Shown piece by piece: positions 24,198 through 32,899 of a DNA stretch of 64,000 nt. The position numbers and the translations under genes were made by a program. Below the pieces are notes generated by a model. That model saw only the letters and a program-made list of their open reading frames with translations. It ran no database searches and had not been told where the DNA came from. How positions within the stretch are numbered: the first letter of the stretch is position 1; each line of letters opens with the position of its first letter. Origin of the DNA: Subdoligranulum variabile. Its GTDB lineage: Bacteria; Bacillota; Clostridia; Oscillospirales; Ruminococcaceae. The stretch covers positions 204,569 to 268,568 of the forward strand of contig QAKI01000043.1 in the NCBI GenBank assembly GCA_003343905.1. The letters run 5' to 3'.

Positions 24198-25355
24198 ATG
24201 CTTTCTGACCCCCAGCTTCATTATCTGGACAACGCGGCGACCACGCGCATTGACCCTGCGGTGACGGAAATCATCCACGATGCGCTGGTGGAACTGTGGG
24301 CCAACCCCAGCAGCCTGTACGACCCGGCCATTGCGGCCCAGGACGGGATCGACACGGCCCGCGCACGCATTGCAAAGACCCTGCATTGCCGCAAGGATGA
24401 GATCTACTTCACCGGCTGCGGCACCGAAGGCAATAATATGGCCATCTGGGGCGCGGCCATGCCCCGGCGTTCCTGGGGCCGCAAGGTCGTGGTCACCGGG
24501 TTTGAGCACCCCAGCGTGCAGATGGCGGTGCGGGCGCTGCAGCGGGAAGGCTTTGAAGTCGTAGAGATCATGCCCGAAGCGGACGGGCATATCCGTACCG
24601 ACAAATTCCTGGCGGCGGTGGACAAGAACACCGCGCTGGCCTGCTGCATGGCCGTCAACAACGAGACCGGCGCCGTGCAGGATATCGCCGCGCTGGCGGA
24701 CGGCATCAAAAAGCGCAACAGCCGCACCCATTTCCATGTGGACGCGGTGCAGGCGTGGCTGCGCCTGCCCATCGACCTGCAGCAGTGGGCCGGGGTGGAT
24801 ACGCTGACGGTTTCCGGCCACAAGATCCATGCGCCCAAGGGCATCGGCGCGCTGTTCGTACGAGACAGCCAGCGCCAGACCTTGCGCCCGCCCTACTGCG
24901 GCGGCCATCAGGAGCGCGGCCTGCGCCCGGGGACCGAGAACACGCCCTACATCGTGGGGCTGGGGCTGGCTGCGGCCAAGGGCTTCCAGGATATGCGCGC
25001 CCGCACCCGCCAGGTGCAGGCGCTCAACCGCCGCCTGCGGGAGGGGCTGGCCGCGCTGCCCGGCATCACCATCAATTCGCCGGACGACGCAGTGCCCGAA
25101 GTGCTGAACTTCTCCACCGGCTGCGTCAACAGCCAGACCTTCATCAACTACCTCAACACCCGGGGGGTGCTGGTGTCGGGCGGCAGCGCCTGCGACAAAG
25201 GCGAGCCCAGCCACACGCTGGTGGCGATGGGCTGCCCGGACCGCATCATCCAGACGGCCCTGCGGGCCAGCTTCTGCGCGGGCAACACGTTCGAGGACGT
25301 GGACGCGCTGCTGGACGGCCTGCGCAACGGCCTGCTGAGCCTGCAGCATATTTGA
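24198..25355 (+). CDS. Cysteine desulfurase (NifS/IscS family)
   Basis: A 385-residue PLP enzyme that takes sulfur from cysteine as a persulfide. Motifs: YLDNAATTRI at the N-terminus, HFHVDAVQAW near residue 180, the PLP Lys in TVSGHKIHAPKGIGALFV near residue 207, and the active-site Cys in VSGGSACDKGE near residue 330. The gene lies directly upstream of thiI, like B. subtilis nifZ-thiI, so it is most likely the dedicated sulfur donor for ThiI in 4-thiouridine synthesis rather than the general Fe-S desulfurase. Confidence 0.93.
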   Translation: MLSDPQLHYLDNAATTRIDPAVTEIIHDALVELWANPSSLYDPAIAAQDGIDTARARIAKTLHCRKDEIYFTGCGTEGNNMAIWGAAMPRRSWGRKVVVTGFEHPSVQMAVRALQREGFEVVEIMPEADGHIRTDKFLAAVDKNTALACCMAVNNETGAVQDIAALADGIKKRNSRTHFHVDAVQAWLRLPIDLQQWAGVDTLTVSGHKIHAPKGIGALFVRDSQRQTLRPPYCGGHQERGLRPGTENTPYIVGLGLAAAKGFQDMRARTRQVQALNRRLREGLAALPGITINSPDDAVPEVLNFSTGCVNSQTFINYLNTRGVLVSGGSACDKGEPSHTLVAMGCPDRIIQTALRASFCAGNTFEDVDALLDGLRNGLLSLQHI

Positions 25356-25356
25356 G

Positions 25357-25382
25357 CGTCCCCGACGCCGGGGACGGCTTTT
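25357..25382 (+). terminator. Weak hairpin between the desulfurase gene and thiI
   Basis: A perfect 8-bp stem (CGTCCCCG / CGGGGACG, loop ACGC) followed by GCTTTT. The short T-run suggests partial termination or mRNA stabilisation, allowing different levels of desulfurase and ThiI. Confidence 0.55.
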
Positions 25383-25423
25383 GGTTTGTATTTCCGTTTT
25401 CCTGATCGAAAGGCGATTGTAGT

Positions 25424-26617
25424 ATGAAAGAGATCATTCTGGCCTACCAGGGCGAAATGACCCTGAAGGGCCTTAACCGCGGCAAGTTCGAAGCCCGGCT
25501 GGCCAAGATCATCCGCTGGCGGCTGGAACCGCTGGGCAAGTTCAAAGTATACCAGGCCCAGAGCACGGTCTTTATCGAACCGTTGGAGGAAGACCTGGAT
25601 ATGGACGAAGCGTTCCGCCGGGTCTCCCGTGTGTTCGGCATCGTCAAGATGAGCCGCGCCGTGGAATGCCCCAAGGATTTTTCCGCCATCTGTGAGACGG
25701 CGGAAGCCTACCTGGGCGAAGCCCTGCGCGGCCTGCGCACTTTCAAAGTGGAGGCCAAGCGCGCCGACAAGGCATACCCGATGAAAAGCCCGGAGATCTG
25801 CCGCGAACTGGGCGCGTACCTGCTGGGCAAGCACCACCACCTGCGTGTGGACGTGCATCATCCCCAGATGGAGATCATGGTCGAGATTCGTGACCGCGCG
25901 GCCTATGTACACGGCCCCAAGGTGGAAGCCGCCGGCGGCCTGCCCGTAGGCACCAGCGGCCGGGCGCTGAACCTGCTTTCCGGTGGGATCGACAGCCCGG
26001 TGGCCGCCTGGTGCATGGCGCGCCGCGGTCTGGCGCTGCACCACATCCACTTTGCCAGCCCGCCTTACACCAGCCTGCGCGCCAAGCTCAAGGTCAAGCA
26101 GTTGGCCCAGGAACTGGTGGAATACACCGGCAACTGCACGCTGTTCGTCGTGCCCTACACAAAGCCCCAGGAATACATCCGCGACAACGCGCCGGACGTG
26201 CTGTTCACGGTGCTCATGCGCCGCAGCATGCTGCGCATCGCGCGGCTGGTGGCGGGCAAACTGGAATTGCAGGCCCTTGTCACCGGCGAAAGCCTGGCCC
26301 AGGTGGCCAGCCAGACGATGGCGGCGCTGGTCTGTACCGACACGGCGCAGGACCTGCCGGTCCTGCGGCCCTGCATCGGCATGGACAAGACAGAGATCAT
26401 CGCGCTGTCCCGCAAGATCGGCACTTTTGAAACGTCCATCGAACCCTACGAGGACTGCTGCACGATCTTCACCCCGCCCCATCCCAAGACCAACCCCACG
26501 CTGGACGAGATCCTGGCCGCCGAAGCCGCGATGCCGGAACTGGCCGCGCTGGAAGCGGAAGCCGCCGAGGGCGTGGAAAAAATCGCGATCCGCATGGGGG
26601 AGGATGAACTGCTGTGA
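25424..26617 (+). CDS. thiI: tRNA 4-thiouridine synthetase ThiI
   Basis: A 397-residue enzyme that adenylates and thiolates U8 of tRNA. Order: N-terminal ferredoxin-like domain, THUMP domain (about residues 60-165), then the PP-loop ATP site LNLLSGGIDSPVAAW near residue 185. There is no C-terminal rhodanese domain, unlike E. coli ThiI (482 residues); such short forms take sulfur directly from a partner desulfurase, which is encoded next door. Its stop overlaps the cinA GTG start. Confidence 0.95.
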   Translation: MKEIILAYQGEMTLKGLNRGKFEARLAKIIRWRLEPLGKFKVYQAQSTVFIEPLEEDLDMDEAFRRVSRVFGIVKMSRAVECPKDFSAICETAEAYLGEALRGLRTFKVEAKRADKAYPMKSPEICRELGAYLLGKHHHLRVDVHHPQMEIMVEIRDRAAYVHGPKVEAAGGLPVGTSGRALNLLSGGIDSPVAAWCMARRGLALHHIHFASPPYTSLRAKLKVKQLAQELVEYTGNCTLFVVPYTKPQEYIRDNAPDVLFTVLMRRSMLRIARLVAGKLELQALVTGESLAQVASQTMAALVCTDTAQDLPVLRPCIGMDKTEIIALSRKIGTFETSIEPYEDCCTIFTPPHPKTNPTLDEILAAEAAMPELAALEAEAAEGVEKIAIRMGEDELL

Positions 26618-27915
26618 CGGCGGAGATCATCTGTGTCGGAACGGAACTGCTGCTGGGGGACATTTTGAACACCAACGCCCAGTTTTTGAGCCGGGAACTG
26701 GCGGAACTGGGCGTCAGTGTGCTGCACCAGCATGTGATCGGGGACAACCCCGACCGGCTGCGGGAACTGGTGGTACAGGCCCGCGACCGCAGCGACCTGC
26801 TGATCTTCTCCGGCGGGCTGGGGCCCACCGAGGACGATCTGACGAAAGAAACGGTAGCGGAAGCCTTTGGTGATACGCTGCATTTTGATGAAGAAGAATG
26901 GGCGAAGATCACGGCCTTTTTCGCCCGGACGGGGCGCGAACCCACCCCGAACAACCGCAAACAGGCCATGGTCCCTACAAGGGGCCACAAGATCCCCAAC
27001 GCCCACGGCACGGCGCCGGGGGCCTGGTTCGAGGATGCCCGCGGCCACTGCGCGGCGCTGATGCCCGGCGTCCCGCGGGAGATGAAGGCCATGTGGACCG
27101 AGCAGATCCGCCCCGCGCTGGAACGGCGGCAGAATTGCACGATCTATTCCCGCACGCTGCGCGTGCTGGGGGGCGAGAGCAGCATCGCCAGCAAGGTGGC
27201 GCCGCTGTTCGAGAGCGCCAACCCCACCGCGGCGATCTACTGCAAGACCGGCGAGTCCGAGATCCGCGTCACAGCGCGGGAAGCGACCCGCGAGGCCGCC
27301 GAGCGCGCCTGCAACGCCTACCTCGAAAAATTCCGCGATATTTTGGGCGATGCGGCCTATGACGTGGACGTGCCCGCGCTGGAATACACGGTCGTGCGCA
27401 TTTTGCGGGAGCGCGGCCTGCACGCGGCCACGGCCGAAAGCTGCACCGGCGGCATGATCGCGGAACGCCTGACCAATGTGCCCGGCTCCAGCGAGGTGTT
27501 CGGCTTCGGGTTCGTCACCTACGCGGAGGCCGCCAAACAGCGGCTGCTGGGCGTGGACGCCGCGACGATCCAACGCTGGAACGTCGTATCCGGCCCGGTG
27601 GCGGCGGCAATGGCGTTCGGCGCCGCCCGCGCTTCCGGCGCGGAGCTGGCGGTGGGCATCACGGGGCTGGCAGGCCCCGGCGGCGCGCTGCCCGGCAAGC
27701 CGGTGGGCACGGTCTATCTGGCCGGGGCGGATATGCGCACCGGCACGGGCTGGCTGCAACGGCTGACGCTCGGCGGTTACAATGACCGCCAGGTGATCCG
27801 CACCCGCGCGGCGCTGTATGCGTTGGATCTGCTGCGCCGCATGGCGCTGGGGCTGCCGGTGCCGGAGGCAACGCCCATCCGGCCGGATACGCCGCCGGAA
27901 CAGATCGACCTTTGA
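26614..27915 (+). CDS. cinA: CinA: competence/damage-inducible protein, nicotinamide-nucleotide amidase
   Basis: A 433-residue full-length CinA. The N-terminal MoCF_biosynth/COG1058 domain (residues 1-170) has VGTELLLGDILNTNA and SGGLGPTEDDLT; a KH-like domain follows (about 178-255); the C-terminal amidase domain has the catalytic motif ESCTGG at residues 275-280 and GITGLAGPGG. It recycles NMN from the NAD pool (deamidase), with ADP-ribose pyrophosphatase activity in some homologues. It starts with GTG in a GTGA overlap with thiI. The next gene, 25 bases downstream, begins with a degenerate copy of the CinA KH and amidase domains. Confidence 0.95.
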   Translation: MTAEIICVGTELLLGDILNTNAQFLSRELAELGVSVLHQHVIGDNPDRLRELVVQARDRSDLLIFSGGLGPTEDDLTKETVAEAFGDTLHFDEEEWAKITAFFARTGREPTPNNRKQAMVPTRGHKIPNAHGTAPGAWFEDARGHCAALMPGVPREMKAMWTEQIRPALERRQNCTIYSRTLRVLGGESSIASKVAPLFESANPTAAIYCKTGESEIRVTAREATREAAERACNAYLEKFRDILGDAAYDVDVPALEYTVVRILRERGLHAATAESCTGGMIAERLTNVPGSSEVFGFGFVTYAEAAKQRLLGVDAATIQRWNVVSGPVAAAMAFGAARASGAELAVGITGLAGPGGALPGKPVGTVYLAGADMRTGTGWLQRLTLGGYNDRQVIRTRAALYALDLLRRMALGLPVPEATPIRPDTPPEQIDL

Positions 27916-27940
27916 TTCTAAACGTAAGGGAAGGCACATC

Positions 27941-30900
27941 ATGGTCAACACTCAACTGAAAATCCTGCGCGTTTTTGGACCCACGGCGGCAGAAGTATCG
28001 GCTGTGCTGCGGCAGGTCCGGGACGACGGCTGCCCGGGGCTGCGCCTGCTGGAACGGGACGGCGAGTTCGCCGTCTGCGTGCAGGTCAGTGCGCCGACCC
28101 GCGCCATGGCCGAGCAGTACTGCGATAAATGGATCCAAAAGCTGAAGGCCAAGTTCGGCGATGATGTGTTTGGAAGCGGCGAGACCAGTCTGGCCCAGGC
28201 CACGCTGGACCTTTTGCTGCGCAAGCGGAAGCTGCTGGTGACGGTGGACGAGACCACGGGCCGCCTGGTGGGCGACCTTTTGCAGCCGCTGCCCCACAGC
28301 GAAGCTGTGTTCGACTTCGGGACCGAGAGTTATGCCAACGCCAAAGCGCAGCGGCAGATCCAGGTCCCGCCGCAGTTGTTGCGCAAGTTCCCGGGGGATG
28401 TGGTGCAGGCCGCCGCGGGCCGCGCGGCTTCGGCGCTGCAGGTCACGGGGGCGGACTATGCCGCCGCGTATATGCCCGCCACGGTGGGGCAGTGCCCCTT
28501 TGTGCTGATCTGCGACCGTTCCGGGGCTGCCGCCTGCGCGCTGCCGCCGGAACTCAGCGACGCGGCCGTGGGCAACCAGATCCTGGATCTGCTGCGCCGC
28601 CGCCTGCAGGGGTTGCAGCTCACCGATTCCTGCATCACCTTCCGCCCCGGCCGCGACCACCCGATGCTCCTTGTTTCGGAGGCCGGGCGGCAGCGGGGGA
28701 ATACCGTGCGGTTTTCCCTGCGGCACCGTACCCCGGCCACCCAGGAGCCGGACCGCACCGCGGATTTTGAACCCATGTTGGACTTTGACACGGCGGAACC
28801 GGCCCCGCGCCCTGTGCGGCCGACGCCGGCAGCCCCCGCGGCGGGCCATACCGCGCCGGTGGGGACCATTCAGTTCGAGACCGACTTTGACGCCGCGCCC
28901 AACGCCGACCCGCTGACGATCGAAACAGCCGGGCCGCAGGCGGCGGCTGACGCGCGCCGCCGCCGCGGGGTGCATGTGGCAAGGGCCGCAGCCCCCGTGG
29001 ACCACACGGACCACAGCGCGGTGCACGCCCCGGCCCGTTCGATCCTGGACGAGGAAGTGCCGGATTTCTCGGCCCAACTGGACCCCGAAGCCATCGCCGC
29101 CGCCCAGGCGGCCGACGAAGCCGACGCGGCGGCGGGCCGTACCACTACGGCGGAAGATTTCAGCCGTGCGGCCACCCGTCTGTTCTCGGAACAGGAGGAA
29201 GCCGAGGTGGCGGCCCGGACCGCCCGCGCTTCCCGGCGGGAAGAACGCGCGCCGGAACGGCAGGCGCCGGATATTTCGGAAGTCCGCAACCGCAGCCTGG
29301 CGCGGATCGAGCGTGAGGAACGCCGCCGCAAGCGCACGGTCATCACCGTGCTGGTTGTGGTCGTGCTGCTGATCCTGGCAGGCGCGGCAGGGCTGTGGTG
29401 GTTCTTCCGCCGCGACCTGGGCACCCGCCCGCTGTCCCGCAACTACGGCACCACATCCTATGACCAGACGGCGGAAGCCTACCTTGCCAACGCGCTGGAA
29501 AAACGCCCCGGCGCGCTGGGATACCTGGGCTGGCCCGGTCTGGACGGCGCGCTGGTCTACGCCCCCGGCACCGAGCCGGAGACCGACGCGGACGGCGTAC
29601 AGACGCCGCTGCTGCGCTTTGCCACGGCCAACGCCCTGGATCAGGAGGCCCCCGGCAACACGGTGCTGGAATGTACCGGCGATACCTTTGCGGGGCTGGC
29701 CCAGCAGGAAACGATCGAGCAGAACAGCGGGTTTACGCTGTATATGCAGAACGGCGCGTACCGCTTCAAGGTGGTGGCCGTTTATTATCTGGACCCCGCC
29801 GAACAGGGCGAGGGCGCGTTTGACCTCTACGGCAGCACGGACCTTTCCCGGTATTATGACTACCTGTCCTTTGTGGCGGGCATCCAGGCGCGGAGCCTGT
29901 GGCAGACTGGGGTGGACGTGGGCGACCGCTCCCACTTCCTGACCGTCACCAGCAAAACGGAGGAGGACGGCGTCCTGCTCTGTGTGACCGGCCGCCTGAT
30001 CGAAGACTCGGAGACGGCGGCGCTGGACGGCGCGGCCATCACCGCGGCGGAGGACCCGCTGCTGACGGCGCTCCAGTACCAGCGCAAGAACCAGCCCATG
30101 CCGGAGATCCGCTCCATGCTGCAGGCCAGCGTGGACCGCTATGCCCAGCAGAGCGCGGCCGAAACGGCTGACCGCAACAACGCCCCGGCCGAGGAGGAAA
30201 GCACCGGCTCCGACCTGGACAGCCAGATCAACGATATGCAGGAGCAGACCGACGACCTGCTGGCCAGCGCGGACGAACTGCTGGCGGGCCTTGACGACGT
30301 GGCGGGCAACGCCAACGCCAGCGAGTCCGACCTGAATCAGGGCGCCGAGGGCAGCCTGCCGGAAGAAACTGTCACGGTGGACGAGATCGTTTCCACCCCG
30401 GAACCCACGGAGGAGCCGGTATCCAGTGACAGTGCGCCCTCTGATTCCGCCGATTCTTCGTCCTCTTCCTCGGAACAGGGGGATGGCACGACAGAAGGCG
30501 AGACCATCAACGTCACGATGAACGGGTCGGCCCAGACGATGGATCTGGTGCAGTGCCTTGCTATGGTGGCCCAGAACGAACTGGGTTCCAACGCGCCGTT
30601 GGAAGCCTATAAGGCCCAGTGCGTCGCCACCCACTGCTGGATCCTGAGCCAGTCCGGCTATCCCGCGGTATCCGGCACCACGCCGGGCGAAACGGCGCTG
30701 GCCGCCGCGCGGGAAGTGGCCCATGTGCTGCTGACCTACAACGGCCAGGTCTGCTTTACGCCGTACTTTGCTTCGGCCAGCACCGGCACGGCTTCGGCGG
30801 CGGATGTCTGGGGCAACGACCGGCCCTGGCTGCAGGCGGTGGACAGCCCCTACGACCAGTCGGTAGCCACCAACTGGCACACCAACGGCGAGTCCAGCGG

Positions 30901-31309
30901 CACGGCGCTGTTCCAACGCTCGACGCTGCAGGAACGCATCAAGTCGGAACTGGGCATTGACCTTTCGGGCGTGGACCCCAACAACTGGTTCAAGATCGTT
31001 TCGGCCAACCAGTATGGCTGGGTCGCCAAGATCCAGGTCGGACCCGACGGCAACAGCGAGACCGTCAGCGGCCGCTGGTTCCGGGAAAACCTGCTGGCCC
31101 GGCAGAGCGTCGATGGGCGCAGCCTGCGCAGCCAGTGCTTTACCTTTACGTATAACGCCGAAAAGGATGCCTTTATCTTCGATGTGTACGGCTACGGCCA
31201 CGGCTGCGGCATGAGCCAGTGGGGCGCCGTCGGTTACGCCCAGAACGGCTGGGGGTATCAGGACATCCTGCTGCACTACTATCCCGGCGCATCGATCACA
31301 ACATATTAA
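27941..31309 (+). CDS. Fusion protein: degenerate CinA module - TM - degenerate class B sortase fold - SpoIID domain
   Basis: A 1122-residue protein. Residues about 1-228 align along their whole length with the KH-like and amidase domains of the CinA encoded just upstream, e.g. LKILRVFG with LRVLGG, and VTVDETTGRLVGDLL with ATAESCTGGMIAERL, so catalytic ESCTGG reads DETTGR (103-108). Residues 229-465 are an Ala/Pro/acidic linker. A membrane helix (about 467-488) follows. Residues about 525-690 resemble class B sortase (RSLWQTGVDVGDRSHFLTVT), but the catalytic His position (NTVLECTG) and Cys position (LTVTSKT, Lys 672) are lost. Residues about 700-850 are an acidic Ser/Glu linker. Residues 856-1122 are SpoIID-like, with VAQNELGS (likely catalytic Glu) and YGYGHGCGMSQWGA. 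The start at 27941 follows AAGGGAAGG. The inferred topology is cytosolic N-terminus, extracytoplasmic SpoIID. Domain calls are by eye. Confidence 0.8.
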   Translation: MVNTQLKILRVFGPTAAEVSAVLRQVRDDGCPGLRLLERDGEFAVCVQVSAPTRAMAEQYCDKWIQKLKAKFGDDVFGSGETSLAQATLDLLLRKRKLLVTVDETTGRLVGDLLQPLPHSEAVFDFGTESYANAKAQRQIQVPPQLLRKFPGDVVQAAAGRAASALQVTGADYAAAYMPATVGQCPFVLICDRSGAAACALPPELSDAAVGNQILDLLRRRLQGLQLTDSCITFRPGRDHPMLLVSEAGRQRGNTVRFSLRHRTPATQEPDRTADFEPMLDFDTAEPAPRPVRPTPAAPAAGHTAPVGTIQFETDFDAAPNADPLTIETAGPQAAADARRRRGVHVARAAAPVDHTDHSAVHAPARSILDEEVPDFSAQLDPEAIAAAQAADEADAAAGRTTTAEDFSRAATRLFSEQEEAEVAARTARASRREERAPERQAPDISEVRNRSLARIEREERRRKRTVITVLVVVVLLILAGAAGLWWFFRRDLGTRPLSRNYGTTSYDQTAEAYLANALEKRPGALGYLGWPGLDGALVYAPGTEPETDADGVQTPLLRFATANALDQEAPGNTVLECTGDTFAGLAQQETIEQNSGFTLYMQNGAYRFKVVAVYYLDPAEQGEGAFDLYGSTDLSRYYDYLSFVAGIQARSLWQTGVDVGDRSHFLTVTSKTEEDGVLLCVTGRLIEDSETAALDGAAITAAEDPLLTALQYQRKNQPMPEIRSMLQASVDRYAQQSAAETADRNNAPAEEESTGSDLDSQINDMQEQTDDLLASADELLAGLDDVAGNANASESDLNQGAEGSLPEETVTVDEIVSTPEPTEEPVSSDSAPSDSADSSSSSSEQGDGTTEGETINVTMNGSAQTMDLVQCLAMVAQNELGSNAPLEAYKAQCVATHCWILSQSGYPAVSGTTPGETALAAAREVAHVLLTYNGQVCFTPYFASASTGTASAADVWGNDRPWLQAVDSPYDQSVATNWHTNGESSGTALFQRSTLQERIKSELGIDLSGVDPNNWFKIVSANQYGWVAKIQVGPDGNSETVSGRWFRENLLARQSVDGRSLRSQCFTFTYNAEKDAFIFDVYGYGHGCGMSQWGAVGYAQNGWGYQDILLHYYPGASITTY

Positions 31310-31314
31310 CCATT

Positions 31315-31347
31315 TTCCCGTTCGGGGCTTCCTGAACGGGAATTTTT
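31315..31347 (+). terminator. Terminator of the cinA-fusion transcript
   Basis: A 9-bp stem (TTCCCGTTC / GAACGGGAA, loop of 10) followed by TTTTT, 5 bases after the stop. Confidence 0.85.
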
Positions 31348-31395
31348 GCGGCCCGCCCTTTCCATGGGGGCGGCTGCGGAAGGGGAGACGCTTTG

Positions 31396-32403
31396 ATGAA
31401 AAAGATCCTGATGCTGGCCACCGGCGGCACCATCGCCACCCTCAAGACCGACGAGGGCAAGATCCCGCAGCTTACCTCGCAGGAACTGCTGCGCACCGTG
31501 CCGGAGATCCGGGAAGTCTGCCAGGTGGAGACCCGCCAGTTGTTCCAGTTGGACAGCACCAACGTGCACCCGGACCACTGGAAGCAGATCGCCGGGGCCA
31601 TCGCGGACGCCTACGATGATTACGACGGGTTCGTGGTGACCCACGGCACCGACACGATGGCCTATACCGCCGCGGCGCTGAGTTATATGCTGCCCGGTTC
31701 CCGCAAACCCATCGTGCTGACCGGCGCGCAGAACTCCATCGGCGAACGGGAGACCGACGGCCGCCGCAATCTGCTGGACGCCTTCCTCTATGCGTCGTCG
31801 GACTGCGCGTGGGGCGTCACCATCGTGTTTGACGGCAAGGTGATGCTGGGCACCCGCGCCAAAAAGCTGCGGACCAAAAGCTACCACGCCTTTTCCAGTA
31901 TCGGGTACCCGGAAGTCGCCCACATCCGGGACCGCAAGGTCTACCCGCTGCTGCCGCCCCCGGCGGGGCTGGGCAAGCCGGTCCCGACGCTGGAACTGGA
32001 CCCCGCGGTGTTCGTACTCAAACTGATCCCCGGCATCCGGCCCGATGTGCTGCGGCTGCTGCGCCCGGCCTACCATGCGCTGATCGTGGAAGGGTTCGGC
32101 GTGGGCGGTGTGCCCTACTACGCTACCGCGGACTTTGCGCAGGAAGTGGGCGCCTGGGTCGAGACGGGCAAAGTGGTCATCATGACCACCCAGGTCATCT
32201 ATGAGGGCAGCGATATGAGCGTTTACCAGGTGGGCCACCAGATCAAACAGACCTACGGCGTGATCGAAGCCTATGATATGACGCTGGAATCGGTGGTGAC
32301 CAAGACCATGCACCTGCTGCCCCGCTGCCCGGATCTGGCGTCCTTCCGGGCGCAGTTCCTCACGCCGGTCTCCCACGACATCCTGCTGCCGGCCGGCAGG
32401 TAG
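31396..32403 (+). CDS. ansA: L-asparaginase, type I
   Basis: A 335-residue cytosolic-type asparaginase hydrolysing Asn to Asp and ammonia. The first catalytic Thr is in LMLATGGTIATL, the second set in VVTHGTDTMAYTAAAL, and the Lys-region reads VLTGAQNSIGE. No signal peptide, so it is the type I form. ATG at 31396 follows AGGGGAGACGCTTTG; an adjacent TTG at 31393 is less likely. Between two terminators, crcB follows 46 bases later and may be co-transcribed. Confidence 0.92.
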   Translation: MKKILMLATGGTIATLKTDEGKIPQLTSQELLRTVPEIREVCQVETRQLFQLDSTNVHPDHWKQIAGAIADAYDDYDGFVVTHGTDTMAYTAAALSYMLPGSRKPIVLTGAQNSIGERETDGRRNLLDAFLYASSDCAWGVTIVFDGKVMLGTRAKKLRTKSYHAFSSIGYPEVAHIRDRKVYPLLPPPAGLGKPVPTLELDPAVFVLKLIPGIRPDVLRLLRPAYHALIVEGFGVGGVPYYATADFAQEVGAWVETGKVVIMTTQVIYEGSDMSVYQVGHQIKQTYGVIEAYDMTLESVVTKTMHLLPRCPDLASFRAQFLTPVSHDILLPAGR

Positions 32404-32449
32404 GCCGGGCCGCGAACTGCCGGGAATACGCAGGGAAGGAAAGAAACCG

Positions 32450-32815
32450 ATGAATTTTTTGTGTGTGGCTTTGGGCGGCGCGGCCGGGGCGATGGCCCGA
32501 TACGCCATCAGCCTTATACCGGCGAAGGCGGACTTCCCTATATGGACGCTTTTAACGAATATTGCAGGCGCGGTGCTGATAGGGCTTGTTGTGGGGATCG
32601 CCGCCGGGGGCCGGGACGTTTCGCCCCATGCGGTGCTGTTCTGGAAAACAGGCGTATGCGGCGGCTTTACCACCTTTTCCACCTTTTCGCTGGAAGCCCT
32701 TGCGCTGCTGGAAAAGAAAGCGTATGGCATGGGCGGCCTGTATATCCTGCTGAGCGTCGTCTGCTGTATAGCGGGCGTCTGGTGCGGGAGAAAACTGGCG
32801 ATGCTTTTGCGCTGA
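32450..32815 (+). CDS. crcB: Fluoride ion channel CrcB/FluC
   Basis: A 121-residue, four-helix membrane protein that exports fluoride as an antiparallel dimer. Visible motifs are GGAAGAMARY near the N-terminus, LTNIAGAVLIG (channel Asn) and GVCGGFTTFSTFSLE with the Phe-box residues and the Na+-site region. Single-gene FluC of this length forms homodimers. GGAAGGAAAGAAACCG precedes the start. No fluoride riboswitch (crcB motif) is visible in the 46-base gap upstream. Confidence 0.93.
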   Translation: MNFLCVALGGAAGAMARYAISLIPAKADFPIWTLLTNIAGAVLIGLVVGIAAGGRDVSPHAVLFWKTGVCGGFTTFSTFSLEALALLEKKAYGMGGLYILLSVVCCIAGVWCGRKLAMLLR

Positions 32816-32830
32816 CGCATTATCATAGGG

Positions 32831-32880
32831 AAAGGCCCTGCGGGAAGCGGTGATGCTTCCCGCAGGGCCTTTGCTTTTTT
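32831..32880. terminator. Bidirectional terminator between crcB and the XRE gene
   Basis: A perfect 18-bp stem (32831-32848 with 32855-32872, loop GGTGAT), followed on the plus strand by TTGCTTTTTT. Confidence 0.93.
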
Positions 32881-32899
32881 CGAGAGCAGACGGGGGCGC

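Noticed and set aside
27659..31276. A 1205-codon open frame on the minus strand opposite the SpoIID fusion gene
   Set aside because: It is opposite a gene with clear domains and an RBS; its residues (Arg, His, Gln, Gly bias) are typical of antisense reading in GC-rich DNA.
32404..32449. A possible fluoride riboswitch before crcB
   Set aside because: The 46-base gap is too short and lacks the conserved crcB-motif pseudoknot sequence.
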